A DNA stretch of 64,000 bases from Moniliophthora roreri (GCA_001466705.2 LATX02000228.1:1-64000); one strand, 5' to 3'; positions 1-10,856 are shown, counted from the stretch's first letter. Notes: a model not told the origin generated them from the sequence alone. Program-made: numbers and translations.

Positions 1-2
1 CC

Positions 3-869
3 AGATTTGCCGCAGAAGTGTTTCAGGAAATGGGGAAACAACTTTCCATCAAACACTCTATGAGCACAGCGTTCCACCCGCAAACCGATGGAGAAACGGA
101 ATGAGTGAATAGGGAACTCGAAGTTTACCTTAGGATGTTCTGCGCAAAAGAACAAACCAGATGGAAGGAATATCTTTCGCTAGCAGAGTTCGCTCATAAT
201 AACCGAACACATTCAGTTCTCAAGAAATCGCCATTTTTCATGATGATGGGATACCACCCCCGACCACTTCCAACAGTATTTGAAAAGACGACAATTCCGT
301 CAATAGAAGAACGACTACAAGAGCTGAAAAGAGTACGAGAGGAAACCACAAGCTTATTGGAGCTGGCAAGGCAACATATGATAAGAAGGGAAAAACAGAA
401 GCTGGATGTATTCGAGAAAGGACAGAAGGTTTGGCTAGAAGCCAAGAATTTGGCAACAGGATACCCGTCAAAGAAGTTAGCCCCGAAAAGGGAAGGACCA
501 TTCGCAATCCTCGAGGTGCTGGGACCTGTAACGTACAAACTGGACCTGCCCCATCAATGGAAGATCCATCCCGTGTTCCACGCCGCCCTATTGCCGCCAT
601 ACAAACAGACCGAGGCCCACGGACCTAGCTTTACAGAACCACCTCCGGATCTTATAGAAGGGTTCGAAGAATATGAAGTCGAAGCGATAGTGGGGCACAG
701 ACCGAAAAAGGTACCCCGAGAATTTCTCGTGTCATACACGGGTTATGATTCATCTCATAACCGATGGATCCGCATGGAGGGAATGGAGAACTGTCTAGAC
801 CTTCTTAAAGACTATATAAAAAGGCATAAACTGAAACCCAAGGACCCCATACCCACTCGTCCTTCGTAA
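3..869 (+). pseudogene. gypsy-1 pol C-terminus, copy A (integrase core end, GPY/F, chromodomain)
   Basis: The frame opens inside the integrase catalytic core and reaches the catalytic Glu region (HPQTDGETE) just before an in-frame TGA at 102-104. The expected residue there is Arg (E-R-V-N pattern), so CGA to TGA is the likely lesion. After the stop the frame runs to 869: REGPF and IHPVFHAALL form the GPY/F module, and EYEVEAIVGHRPKKVPREFLVSY starts a chromodomain, shown here only by its first residues EYEVEAIVGHR and the later NRWIRMEG. It ends in TAA followed by one codon and the ORF3 ATG. Integrase C-terminal chromodomains are known to guide chromoviruses to chromatin marks; targeting here is inferred. 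Confidence 0.85.
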
Positions 870-872
870 AAC

Positions 873-1788
873 ATGTCCAATGCATCCTCCGCCGCCTCTT
901 CCTCTTCTCTTACTGGCAGCCAGCCAGCCCGAGTCCCGAGCCCTATTCCTACTGTGTCAGGAGAAGGGCGATATGGCGAAAACATCACCTACCCCAACGG
1001 CCTCAAACCCAACCCCTACCAGCTCCTTCATCTCTTCAATACCGGGCAGTACGACGATCAGATCCGGAACACCGCTGATCAACACAACCGACTGGAACCC
1101 TGCATCAAAAGCCTGTTTTTCCTCAGGGGTCAACGAAAGCTATTCGAAAGAATCGTTGAAAGCCCTCTCCTTCAGCCTCCTCGACCGACTCGGAAGACGA
1201 ACCGACGGTAACGGATACCCCCGTCCCGACATCAACGACACTCGGAGTCTCATCTCCAGACTCACCTCTGAACCTCGAACCGAAGAACCTAGAGTCTCTC
1301 CTGCTGCCAGTGCCTCCCCCAAATTTCCCAACACCCTCATTTATCCTGACCCCACTCCCGATCCCGACGTCAAACCTAAGGTCGAGTCGCTCGACTCCCT
1401 CACCGAACCCCAGCCCAGACCTTCAACGGCCGTTGACCCCCGAAGTCTTCAGACGCCTGAAGCCTCAGTTCCACCTGAACGTGGAACACATCCCCGCGGT
1501 GGGAGGGGAGGTCGTTCCCGGAGGGTCAGAGGACGAGGACGAGGACGACGAAACGGAGAATCAAATCCCCGAAAACGACGACGACCTACCGACGGGCAAC
1601 TTGAGAAGTCCGACTCCGGCCCCGACCCCGATGATGCAGCTCGTCGACCGTGTCTCTGCCCTGTGTGCGGACTGGAGCACCATTTCGCCCGAGATTGCCC
1701 GCAGTACATGTGTTGTCGATGCTTCACGACTCAGCCTGGACATACGTCTAGTAACTGCCCTGACCAACGAAGGTCTCGCCGCATTGCG
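873..1788 (+). pseudogene. gypsy-1 accessory ORF3, copy A, internally deleted
   Basis: Homologous to the ORF at 2287-3465 but lacking about 155 bp, which are 2577-2731 in the other copy. The deletion lies after the shared text around 1162. Because 155 is not a multiple of three, the start frame (ATG 873) ends at 1211, while the frame opened at 880 runs into the zinc-knuckle frame and continues to the gap. The RG-rich segment and the two Cys/His knuckles remain, with Arg to Cys and Arg to His changes next to metal ligands. The overlapping acidic frame (about 1310-1788) is also still open. The end is cut by the gap at 1789. Confidence 0.75.
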
Positions 1789-1789
1789 N
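1789..1789. other. Assembly gap (single N) between two gypsy-1 copies
   Basis: Sequence after the N restarts at the equivalent of position about 375 of copy A (tatgataagaagggaaaaac). The flanks are alternative copies with scattered substitutions, so order and copy number are not established. Confidence 0.95.
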
Positions 1790-2283
1790 ATATGATAAGA
1801 AGGGAAAAACAGAAGTTAGACGTATTCGAGAAGGGACAGAAGGTCTGGTTAGAAGCCAAGAATTTGGCGACAGGATACCCGTCAAGGAAACTAGCCCCGA
1901 AAAGAGAAGGACCATTTGTAATCCTCGAGGTACTCGGACCTGTGACATATAAACTGGACCTGCCCCATCAATGGAAAATTCACCCCGTGTTCCATGCAGC
2001 ACTACTGTCACCATACAAACAGACCGAGGCCCACGGACCCAGTTTCACGGAACCACCCCCGGATCTTATAGAAGGGTTCGAAGAATACGAAGTCGAAGCG
2101 ATAGTGGGGCATAGACCAAAGAAAAGACCCCGAGAATTCCTCGTGTCATACACGGGTTACGATTCATCTCATAATCGATGGATCCGCATGGAGGGAATGG
2201 AGAACTGTCTAGACATTCTCAAGGATTATATAAAGAAGCATAGACTGAAACCCAAAGACCCCATACCAACTCATCCTTCGTGA
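1790..2283 (+). pseudogene. gypsy-1 pol C-terminus, copy B (GPY/F and chromodomain)
   Basis: Begins mid-domain after the gap and matches copy A from the IRREKQ segment to the end of the chromodomain. Differences are few and mostly conservative. It ends with TGA at 2281-2283, where copy A has TAA. One codon later (AAC) comes the ORF3 ATG at 2287, in the same reading frame as pol. That spacing would suit reinitiation or stop readthrough, but nothing in the sequence proves either. Truncated only by the assembly gap; the visible part has no internal lesion. Confidence 0.8.
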
Positions 2284-2286
2284 AAC

Positions 2287-3465
2287 ATGTCCAATGCATC
2301 CTCAGCCGCCTCTTCCTCTTCTCTTACTGGCAGCCAGCCAGCCCGAGTCCCGAGCCCTGTTCCTACTGTGTCAGGAGAAGGACGATACGGCGAAAACATC
2401 ACCTACCCCAACGGCCTCAGACCCAACCCCTACCAACTCCTTCATCTCTTCAATACTGGGCAGTATGACGATCAAATCCGAAACGCCGCTGATCAACACA
2501 ACCGATTGGAACCCTGCATCAAAAGCCTGTTTTTCCTCAGGGGCCAACGAAAGCTATTCGAAAGAATCGTTGAAAGCTGCAGTCTCGAGATTGCAAACCA
2601 GGTGATGTACGCCTGTAACTACCAGCTAGGGCTTGAAGGTCCTGTCACGGTACCATCCACGTTTCCTTATCACCCCCATTTGTCCATGCCCCCTCCCGCA
2701 GATCCCAGAGCGATGTCAGAATACCCTGATCCCCTCTCCTTCAGCCTCCTCGACCGACTTGGAAGACGAACCGATGGTAACGGCTACCCCCGTCCTGACA
2801 TCAACGACACCCGGAGCCTCATCTCCAGACTCACCTCCGAGCCCCGAACCGAAGAACCCCGAGTCCCCCACGCTGCCAGTGCCTCCCCCGAATTTCCCGA
2901 CACCCTCGTTTATCCTGACCCCACTCCCGATCCCGACGTCAAACCTAAGGTCGAGTCAGTCGACTCCCATACCGATTCCCAACCTGGACCTTCAACGGCC
3001 GTTGACCCCCGAAGTCTTCAGACGCCTGAAGCCTCAGTTCCACCTGAACGTGGAACATATCCCCGCGGTGGGAGGGGAGGTCGTTCCAGAGGAGCCAAAG
3101 GGCGAGGACGAGGACGACGAAACGGAGAATCAAATCCCCAAAAACGACGACGACCTACCGAAGGCCAGCTTGAGAAGTCCGACTCCGGCCCCGACCCCAA
3201 TGATGCAGCTCGTCGACCACATCTCTGCCCTGTGTGCGGACTGGAGCGCCATTTCGCCCGAGATTGCCCGCAGTACATGTGTCGTCGATGCTTCACGACT
3301 CAACCTGGACATACATCTAGCAACTGCCCTGACCAACGAAGGTCTCGCCGCATTGCGCGTCGACGGCCTGATTCAAGCACAGACTCTCTGTCGGACGGTC
3401 GCCGTTATGACGATGAACGGTGGTACAATGACGAGCCTTACGACAACCTCGGAGGAGAATGTTAG
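2287..3465 (+). CDS. gypsy-1 ORF3 frame A: RGG-rich double zinc-knuckle protein downstream of pol
   Basis: About 392 residues. The N-terminal half is Ser/Pro-rich with a helical stretch around HRLEPCI. A Gly/Arg box (GGRGGRSRGAKGRGRGRR) comes at about residue 260. Two Cys/His knuckles follow: C-x2-C-x4-H-x4-C starting CPVCG and C-x2-C-x6-H-x4-C starting CRRCF (genomic about 3227-3330). Knuckles of the first type bind nucleic acid in retroviral-type nucleocapsids, so an RNA/DNA chaperone role is plausible. Its place after the chromodomain rather than in Gag is unusual. The start ATG lies in AAACATGTC, a context also found at 870 and 42282. A second long frame overlaps it. Confidence 0.7.
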   Translation: MSNASSAASSSSLTGSQPARVPSPVPTVSGEGRYGENITYPNGLRPNPYQLLHLFNTGQYDDQIRNAADQHNRLEPCIKSLFFLRGQRKLFERIVESCSLEIANQVMYACNYQLGLEGPVTVPSTFPYHPHLSMPPPADPRAMSEYPDPLSFSLLDRLGRRTDGNGYPRPDINDTRSLISRLTSEPRTEEPRVPHAASASPEFPDTLVYPDPTPDPDVKPKVESVDSHTDSQPGPSTAVDPRSLQTPEASVPPERGTYPRGGRGGRSRGAKGRGRGRRNGESNPQKRRRPTEGQLEKSDSGPDPNDAARRPHLCPVCGLERHFARDCPQYMCRRCFTTQPGHTSSNCPDQRRSRRIARRRPDSSTDSLSDGRRYDDERWYNDEPYDNLGGEC

Positions 3466-3697
3466 GGCACTGCAGGAGGAATACGACCGGGATGCTCAGC
3501 TGTTGTTTGTGGGAGCGGATCCGAAAAAGGTGAGATTGTTGACGGTCGAAGAACGGCTGGCCATGGGATGGCAGCCATCGTCAGAAGTACCGGCGACTCC
3601 GCAGTTGGGAGCTGTAGATGAGATGCCGGACATCGATAACATGCCGGATACGTCATACGATTACGACGCAGAGCTGTACGGAGACGGAGAATCGTAA
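2774..3697 (+). CDS. gypsy-1 ORF3 frame B: acidic overlapping ORF
   Basis: Overlaps frame A in the +1 frame and extends 232 bp past its stop, ending just before the G-rich tract upstream of the LTR. The frame is open from 2633; the first ATG is at 2774, giving 307 residues. It is Pro-rich, then acidic (EPKGEDEDDETENQ), then has a helical part (RALQEEYDRDAQLLF) and a C-terminus rich in Asp/Met. No family recognised. The same frame is also open in the partial copy at 1310-1788. Frame A is the better supported protein because of its zinc ligands. Frame B could be a second product reached by splicing or frameshift, or a by-product of composition. Confidence 0.45.
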   Translation: MVTATPVLTSTTPGASSPDSPPSPEPKNPESPTLPVPPPNFPTPSFILTPLPIPTSNLRSSQSTPIPIPNLDLQRPLTPEVFRRLKPQFHLNVEHIPAVGGEVVPEEPKGEDEDDETENQIPKNDDDLPKASLRSPTPAPTPMMQLVDHISALCADWSAISPEIARSTCVVDASRLNLDIHLATALTNEGLAALRVDGLIQAQTLCRTVAVMTMNGGTMTSLTTTSEENVRALQEEYDRDAQLLFVGADPKKVRLLTVEERLAMGWQPSSEVPATPQLGAVDEMPDIDNMPDTSYDYDAELYGDGES

Positions 3698-3736
3698 GTG
3701 AAGTCAAACGGAGTTTGCCCCTTGTTGAGGGGGTAG

Positions 3737-4192
3737 TGTTACGAACTTTCTTTCTTCTCTCTGTATTATTACCTATGCTTCCCTTTTCATCGGACATATC
3801 CACTTTCCCAGCCCCCTTTTCCCTCTCACGATTATGCTTCCTTTTGTCATCGGACTCATACACCTTCCCCGTCCCCATTTGCTTATCCGTTTATACTTGT
3901 ATTACTCATATCCCGACTAGCTCGGGAAAGCTTATCTAAAATACCGAACTCTTCGCTTTCCATATGTAGTTAGCGTTACAACGGTTGTATTGTATTTAAG
4001 CGCTCAAGCTGAGACTCTAAGTCTTCAGCTTGACCTGGTTTATTCTATACTTGTGTCAACGCCAAACTTGAAGGATTTCTGAACTTCAGCAACCGCTGAA
4101 CGAACTCAAACTTGAACTTGAGAACTGCTTTAACAGAGGTAACTCTCGTTGAAGTTAGTTGAAGTTGACGTTGCTACGCAAGTAACGTAACA
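3737..4192 (+). repeat. gypsy-1 3' LTR
   Basis: 456 bp, starting tgttacgaac and ending aacgtaaca, so the ends form short inverted repeats TGTTA/TAACA. TATTTAA lies at 3993-3999 and tcagcttgacct at 4025-4036, the same arrangement as in the two other LTR families here. The terminal CG of aacgtaaca is intact, unlike gypsy-2 and gypsy-3, suggesting a younger or less decayed copy. Confidence 0.9.
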
Positions 4193-4618
4193 CCCTTCCT
4201 GAGAAAGAATTTGTACATAATTGACCATTTCATCATCAGTCTGAGGTGGAGTTCGATCAATTTCTATATCATTATGATCTTGTTCCATTTCATCCTTATT
4301 TGTCTGTTGTATTTGATGTTCAGCAGGTGGAATATCCTGCTCATGGTCACGACTACTACCTTGTATGAATTCTTGATCAGGACTATCACCTTGATCATTA
4401 GAATCAGGTAAGTTGTTATATGTACGTAGACGTAATCTATCTCGGATAGGCATACGACCCATTGCGTCTCCATACCGCTGTGGTACACGAGTCTGTCTTT
4501 TAGGACGACTTTGTTGATGTTGACTAGGGTCAAACATCTGTACCCTTCGTCGCATTCTCCTGTTAATATTATTTATTTCAGGATCTATTGGGTTTTGCGA
4601 CGGTGCAGTATTTTTAGG
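4193..4618 (-). pseudogene. copia linker between integrase and reverse transcriptase, cut by gypsy-1
   Basis: Reading leftwards, the frame through 4555-4193 is rich in Arg, Gln, Asp and Pro (for example RPKRQTRVPQRYG) and reaches the motif NYVQILSQEG just before the gypsy LTR. This resembles the variable hydrophilic linker that precedes copia RT. The RT domain itself is absent. Separated from the integrase frame by a stop at 4619-4621. Confidence 0.55.
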
Positions 4619-5614
4619 TCATGATTGATCCCCACCATCATTCTGGTTATGATGATGATCCACAGGATCATTACCTCCGTCATTTCCTCCCCCTTGATCG
4701 TGATTTTGATGACCGTCATCATCATTATCCGATCGTGGTCGATTAATACCAGTAAAAGGAATAGATAAGATTCCATTGGTTGATTGTAAGGTTCGATCAA
4801 CTGAATTAGACGAGTACGGAAAATCTTCTTCATTGAAGTCTGCTTGAGCAGCCATAAATATCGTCTTATCCTGTCGCATAAACATCGTCTTATCCTGTCG
4901 CATAAACCGATATCCTTTTGTATTTGGAGCGTAATCTAAGAATGTCATACGTTCCATTTTCTTTGAAAGTTTGTTCTTGCGTTGTTCTTTATGAATAAAA
5001 ACATACGCTGAACATCCTGGTGTTCGAAAATAAGACACATCAGGTACTTTCTTACTATAGATTTCGGTTGGAGTTTTCCAATCTAAGTGTTTATTTGGAG
5101 TGTGATTGTATACATGTACAGCATTATTCATCATGAATTCCCACCAAGATTGTGGTAAAGAAGCATGATTGCGGAATTTTTCTGCTTTTTCCGCTAGAGT
5201 ACGAATTGAACGTTCGACTCTTCCTTGCTGTTGATGTATATGAGGAGCTGAGTTTCGCATTTGAATTCCATTATCTTTAAGATATGTTTGGAACTCATTT
5301 CCAAAAAATTCTCCACCATGATCAGTTTGAACACATTTAATTATTTTACCAGTTTGCTTCTCGGTTAGGGCACGAAAGCGTTTAAAGCTGGTAAGTGTTT
5401 CAAATTGATTCTTTGTTCGTTGATGATAAATCCATCCTACTGAAGAATGGTCATCAATCAGAACTAATGTATAACGATTTTGGTGGTAAGAATTAATAGG
5501 AAACTCCTTAATATCCATTATCTTTACGCTTTTGAGAACTATGGTAAGGTTTAGATGCTGTTCCTCCTTCAGCACATCCCTTACACAAAGACTTTTTAGA
5601 TCCTTGTTTCTCAA
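4619..5614 (-). pseudogene. copia integrase catalytic core
   Basis: Contains the DDE retroviral-type integrase signature: VLIDDHSS carrying the first Asp, VQTDHGGEF carrying the second, and QQQGRVERSIRTL carrying the Glu. Further on come WWEFMMNNAVHVYNHTP and the PGCSAYVF block usual in copia integrases. A nine-residue segment (FMRQDKTMF/FMRQDKTIF) is tandemly duplicated at about 4860-4905. It is in a different frame from the upstream polyprotein; the two frames overlap at 5508-5614, and the join near 5515-5530 looks like loss of one base, so the copy is probably dead. Confidence 0.8.
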
Positions 5615-8509
5615 TGGAAAATCCTTTGCAATGCTTCATACAGTTTGTCAATACACGATAGGGTATATGACCAAATCTGTTATGAGCAATTACAGGATCA
5701 GTTGATTTAATTTTGAAAGCAAGAATGGTAACTGCTTCGTTCTGCTTGACAGAGGAAGCATGTAGGTACGTATACCCATCTCTTTCTGGTTTCGCAAATA
5801 GCAACATAAAGAGTTTACCATTAGCTTTTGTAATTATAGAGGTTTCTGGGAACGAATATTTAATATCGTAACCATTTACGATATATTTATTCCCAGCTAG
5901 AAGTCTATGATTTGCTTTAGGCCAATAGAACACTGGATAAAGTTTGACCGTATGGGTTTCTCCAAGTGAATTGGTATGACGAATGATTACAGTTCCTTGA
6001 TGAGTTATGACATCCGAACCAGTGACTCCAATAATTTGTTTGGGTCCTGTAGGAATTTCATTTAACTCAAGGAAATCAGACTTAAAAGGTGTTATGTGAT
6101 TGGTTGCAGCAGTATCAAGAGCCCATTCAATTGTTTGTAGTTCTAAGGATACAAGGTTTTTATCACTAATTTTAGTCATCATACATTGTACAATGTTACT
6201 ATTTACAGAGTTAGAAAGAAATTGTTCATCGAGCGCTGATAGTGGCTCGGAATCAATGTTCGTTTCTAGTAATTCATTAGTGATGCTGCTCTTAAGATCA
6301 ATTTGATCATACCAATCGTAGTAGTCCGCTTCGTTATGAACGTAATCATTATAATTTTCGTCCCAATCTTCTTTATCAAAGTCTCCCATATTCAGGTTCT
6401 TCCCTCCATTTTTCCCTTGAGAATCTTTATCATCAAGAGGAACAACATCCGCAATGTTGATATCAACACGAGCTTGGATGTTTGAAGAACCTTGAATAAA
6501 TTTGGGTACTTCCGGTTTAGGATTATTGACCGTTATGGAAGAGATGTTTTTTCCTAGATCTGGCATTATTGGTTTGGGAGGCGGTGATGGTGCCTCTATG
6601 TCAATATTGGGAACCTCAAGGGTATCTCCTTTCAGATGGTAAGGAGTTTGAGGTCGAACTGGTTTGGGTTGGAAGAGTTTTCTGTCCCCAAAGTGTTCTA
6701 AAACCATATTCCGGGCTTCCTGTTTGGTGATTTTCCTAAAAGTGTTTTCCCCAACATTGAACTTGTAAGGAGGTGGAGTCGGTTCTTTGCCAAATTGGAA
6801 CATTTTGTCTCCAATTTTAACTTGTGGCAAAAGATTAGACTGGATAGTGGGGAAACATTTGGAAATGTTACCAAAGAAGTTTTTGGTAGTTTGCCGGTTC
6901 TTTTCCAATTCTTTTTGAATTGCCGCTGATTCTTCCTTTGATTTGATCCGAATATCATCAGCCATGGTTGCTGATCGATATGGTCTTTTCCCCATCCGTT
7001 TATCAATGACATCAGGGTGTTTAGCTTGACAGGCCAGTGAGTCACATCTGTGCTCGGCAGCTAATCCCTTGTCCCGGAACATTTGGGCAATCTTCTTTCG
7101 CTGTTCCTGAAGTTCCTTTTCGGACTTCTTGACAATCGGGCGTTCTTTGGGTTTCGGAGGAAGAGTTGCATTCCAAGGATTTTTGGGATTAAGGGAATCC
7201 CAAGCTTTATTATTTCTTTCCTTGTTCAACCATGTTTCGGCATAATCTTTCTCCTTCTTCCAAGGGTCTTTAAGGAGAATCGGATCTTCTGCCAAAGAAA
7301 GGGCTTCCGTAAATGGCTTTTTGATGGATGTTTTGTTGAAGCCACGTAGGTTTCGTTTCGGCGGAAAACCTTCTTGAACAGAGTTGAACATAATTGGGAT
7401 GCAAGTTGCAGCGACTGGCCAATTATCAAGATGATGTGGGTAGTTGCATGTGACACAGAAGACTGTTTTAAAGTCTTGGTTTAGTTTGGGGGTTGGTGCT
7501 CTGGATGGGTTTGGTGTATTCCAGTCGATATAGTCAACAGGATGATCACCAAATTTGAATTGTTCACCTGCTTCAATCCCAGGGTTAGTTGGGTCTTCAT
7601 GAATGTATTTTCCTGGAGCGATTTGATTGAATTTGTACTCCCCCTTACTAAGGTATGTGATATGCTTTGGTAGTCCACTGGTACAGCGTTGGCAATCTGC
7701 TTCACAAACTGCTGAAGGATGACGATGGAATTCCATCTTGGCATAATTCCGCATATAAAGATTATGCTCTTTTGTCACCACACAGTTTAAGATCTCGACC
7801 AATGGTTCGATTGGATCACGGAGTCGGAACAGAGTGTTTCTGATCCGAGTGAAGAAGATCCAGTACCTGTCACCAGTGTCATCATGATCGGCCATTTGCC
7901 AGAGTCCCATGCCACAAAATTCTGTATGGCGTTCATCTCGCCAAGTACATTTATGACAGGCTTCTGAGCAAAAAGAGATTGGAGTGGAATGAGGGGCGAA
8001 GGAAGTCGATTGGGGGTATTTTGCATATATGTCCAATGCATCCAAGAAGTCAACAATGGCAGGTTGCTTCTTGTAATCATGTCCGAGTAGTTGAGCTCTA
8101 CCTCGAATATAATCCTTTTTGGTTTCTATTAAATCAAGTATAATTTTTGCAAATCGATGTGATGCAAAAAGTGTTGAGTCAATAGATGGATTTTCGTTGA
8201 GGAGCTTAATATGGAATTTAACATTCTCGGGCATTGGAATCATTGTTGGGTCATATTGAGCTTTCGGAATCCGGGCCTGAATTTTGGCTTCCATGTGTCG
8301 CGACCATCTCCTCATGGCACGACCATGGTCCGATTTGTGAGGTTGTTTGTTCTCGAATGTATTGATAGGATTTCGAGGAACAGTGGACTCCGAGGTTTCG
8401 GTTGGAATAACATCTCGTACCTGGTTAGGGTACTTGTGCCTAATTAGATGTTTTCCGGATGGAAGATCACCGAAAATATGCTCGAATGATTCTGATGGAA
8501 AAATATCTC

Positions 8510-8510
8510 N
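8510..8510. other. Assembly gap with flanking repeat
   Basis: 8232-8509 is repeated as 8511-8788 with only a few substitutions, so the tandem copy is most likely an unmerged overlap between contigs or haplotypes. Confidence 0.95.
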
Positions 8511-9346
8511 CATTGGAATCATTGTTGGATCATATTGAGCTTTCGGAATCCGGGCCTGAATTTTGGCTTCCATGTGTCGCGACCATCTCCTCATGGCACG
8601 ACCATGGTCCGATTTGTGAGGTTGTTTGTTCTCGAATGTATTGATTGGATTTCGAGGAACAGTGGACTCCGAGGTTTCGGTTGGAATAACATCTCGTACC
8701 TGGTTAGGGTACTTGTGCCTAATTAGATGTTTTCCCGATGGAAGATCACCGAAAATATGCTCGAATGATTCTGATGGAAAAATATCTCCAATATTGACTT
8801 CATCCTTAGTAGGAGGAGTCTTAGGAGGAATTTTATCCACCTTAAGGACAGTGAAAGTTTTGCTAAGCTGAAAATTTCCATGGAGAAAGGCATAAGCCGT
8901 TTCGTCGATGGGAAGGCGTACTAGAGCTGCCTTTTGGAGAATTTTCTGTCTAGCGAAGGAATGGGAATGCATATTGTAGCATTGTTTGCAGACATACCAA
9001 GTTTTGCGATTTCGTCCAGTTGTAAAGATACCATAAACGGTTTTATCTGAACTGGTGCAAAAATGGTTGACGCATTTAGTCGGAACTTTGCCATCTTCGG
9101 AAGGTTTTTCCTCTCTAGGAGGTTGTGGTTCTTCCTTTTGAGGCAAATCTGTGATCTCAGCCATCATGACTGAGATTGCTCCATTTGGCTTTTTCCCTTT
9201 TCCTTTCTTGTTCGACTTCTTCTTATTGTTCTTCTTCCCATCAGATTTCTGTTGATTTTGTTGGGGTTGCGCAGGCTGTTTGCCTTTGTTCCCTTTATTC
9301 CCAGAGTTCTGGTTTTGATTATTTGGTTTACCAGAATTTGGATTAG

Positions 9347-9347
9347 N
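9347..9347. other. Assembly gap with flanking repeat
   Basis: 9087-9346 recurs as 9348-9607. The duplication lies in the Lys/Asn-rich linker of copia Gag. Confidence 0.95.
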
Positions 9348-9991
9348 TTTGCCATCTTCGGAAGGTTTTTCCTCTCTAGGAGGTTGTGGTTCTTCCTTTT
9401 GAGGCAAATCTGTGATCTCAGCCATCATGACTGAGATTGCTCCATTAGGCTTTTTCCCTTTTCCTTTCTTGTTCGACTTCTTCTTATTATTCTTCTTCCC
9501 ATCAGATTTCTGTTGATTTTGTTGGGGTTGCGCAGGCTGTTTGCCTTTGTTCCCTTTATTCCCAGCATTCTGGTTTTGATTATTTGGTTTACCAGAATTT
9601 GGATTAGGATTGCAAGGACGGAACTTCTTCTGTCCATTCCAATTCAGGCTCTGACCGGTGTATCGTTGGACACCAGAGATCCGAGTGGCGTAAGCTGCAA
9701 CCCCATCCATGTGTCGCCTATTATATTCTTGTTTGATGAAGGGGAGGATATTGTCGAAGGTAAGATCCTTCCTTTTGTTGGAGACAAACATCTGGGTCTT
9801 AACTCCTTCATATGACTTGGGAAGGGAGTTAAGAAGGAACATTGCCTGGAAATTGGAGGGAACGGGGAAATCGTTTTCAGACAATTTCGCAACACATTGT
9901 CTGATGAGATTGGCACTATGATCGGGATTTTGACCTTCGGCAGTGCGTGCCATGACAAGGCCTTGGAAAAAGGTAAATATTTCCGGAAGGC

Positions 9992-9992
9992 N
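9992..9992. other. Assembly gap with flanking repeat
   Basis: 9594-9991 recurs, with substitutions, as 9993-10390 within the copia gag region. Confidence 0.95.
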
Positions 9993-10856
9993 AGAATTTG
10001 GATTAGGATTGCGAGGACGGAACTTCTTCTGTCCATTCCAATTCGGGCTCTGTCCGGTGTATCGTTGGACACCAGAGATCCGAGTGGCGTAAGCGGCAAC
10101 CCCATCCATGTGTCGCCTATTATATTCTTGTTTGATGAAGGGGAGGATATTGTCGAAGGTAAGATCCTTCCCTTTGTTGGAGACGAACATCTGGGTCTTA
10201 ACTGTCTCATATGATTTTGGGAGAGAGTTAAGAAGGAACATTGCCTGGAAATTGGAGGGAACGGGGAAATCGTTTTCAGACAATTTCGCAACACATTGTC
10301 TGATGAGATTGGCACTATGATCGGGATTTTGACCTTCGGCAGTGCGTGCCATGACGAGGCCTTGGAAAAAGGTAAAAATTTCCGGAAGGCTTGGAATGTC
10401 ATATTCAGCTTTCAAGGCATCCCATGTTTCTTTAGCAGTATCTTTGATAATCCACTGCAAAGTAGGGCTCAATTTAAGCTGAAAAAGTCCAAGAGCTTGG
10501 GCGTTGGAGGTTTTCCATTCTTTGACAACTTCCATGTCTGGAGTAACGGTAGTATCTCCAGTGGTGACAGTCACGGGCATTGTATTGGTAAGGGTGTAAG
10601 CTGCCTTAGCCAAATTGAGATATGCCAAGACTCTGTGCTTCCATTCTCTGAAGTCGTCACCATTAAAGACTGGAACCACTGATAATCCCGATGTATTGCC
10701 AACAGAAGTATCAAAAACTTGAACTGGTTCAAGTAATTCCAAAGGATGGTAACTGTAAACCAGAATGCCGACCCCATCATCCGAGTTTCGAATTCGGACA
10801 GTTGTTGGGTCAACAAGGGAGACTTGGGGAATACAAGATTGATTGGAGTTAGACAT

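Larger units (their letters stand above)
1..4192 (+). mobile_element. gypsy-1: 3' portion of chromodomain Ty3/gypsy LTR retrotransposon
   Basis: The left window edge lies inside the integrase core. What follows is the integrase C-terminus, chromodomain, an extra ORF after pol, a short G-rich tract (about 3725-3733) that fits a polypurine tract, and the 3' LTR. The 5' LTR, gag, protease and RT lie outside the window. A single-N gap at 1789 joins two partial copies, so pol C-terminus and ORF3 appear twice. The 3' LTR abuts copia sequence at 4193, showing that gypsy-1 inserted into the copia element. The predicted 5-bp target duplication is ccctt (4193-4197); its partner would be left of this window. 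Confidence 0.9.
5508..10856 (-). pseudogene. copia Gag, long central region, protease and integrase zinc segment
   Basis: Starts at ATG 10856 (MSNSNQS). The first ~260 residues are a copia-type Gag of the UBN2/Retrotran_gag_2 kind (FREWKHRVLAYLNLAKAAY, TAKETWDALKAEY, FFQGLVMARTAEGQNPDHS). A Gln/Asn/Lys linker follows in place of a CX2CX4HX4C knuckle. Roughly 900 residues, after discounting assembly duplications, separate it from the protease LDTAATNHI (about 6085-6125). They include WYVCKQCYNMH (about 8970), EFCGMGLWQ (about 7910) and KHPDVIDKR (about 7000). An integrase N-terminal zinc segment (HNRFGH, CKGC) ends the frame. Inserted duplications follow the gaps at 8510, 9347 and 9992. Known copia elements have far less between Gag and protease. 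Confidence 0.75.

Noticed and set aside
238..600. Long minus-strand frames opposite gypsy-1 pol
   Set aside because: They shadow the well-supported integrase and chromodomain frame and show no independent motifs.
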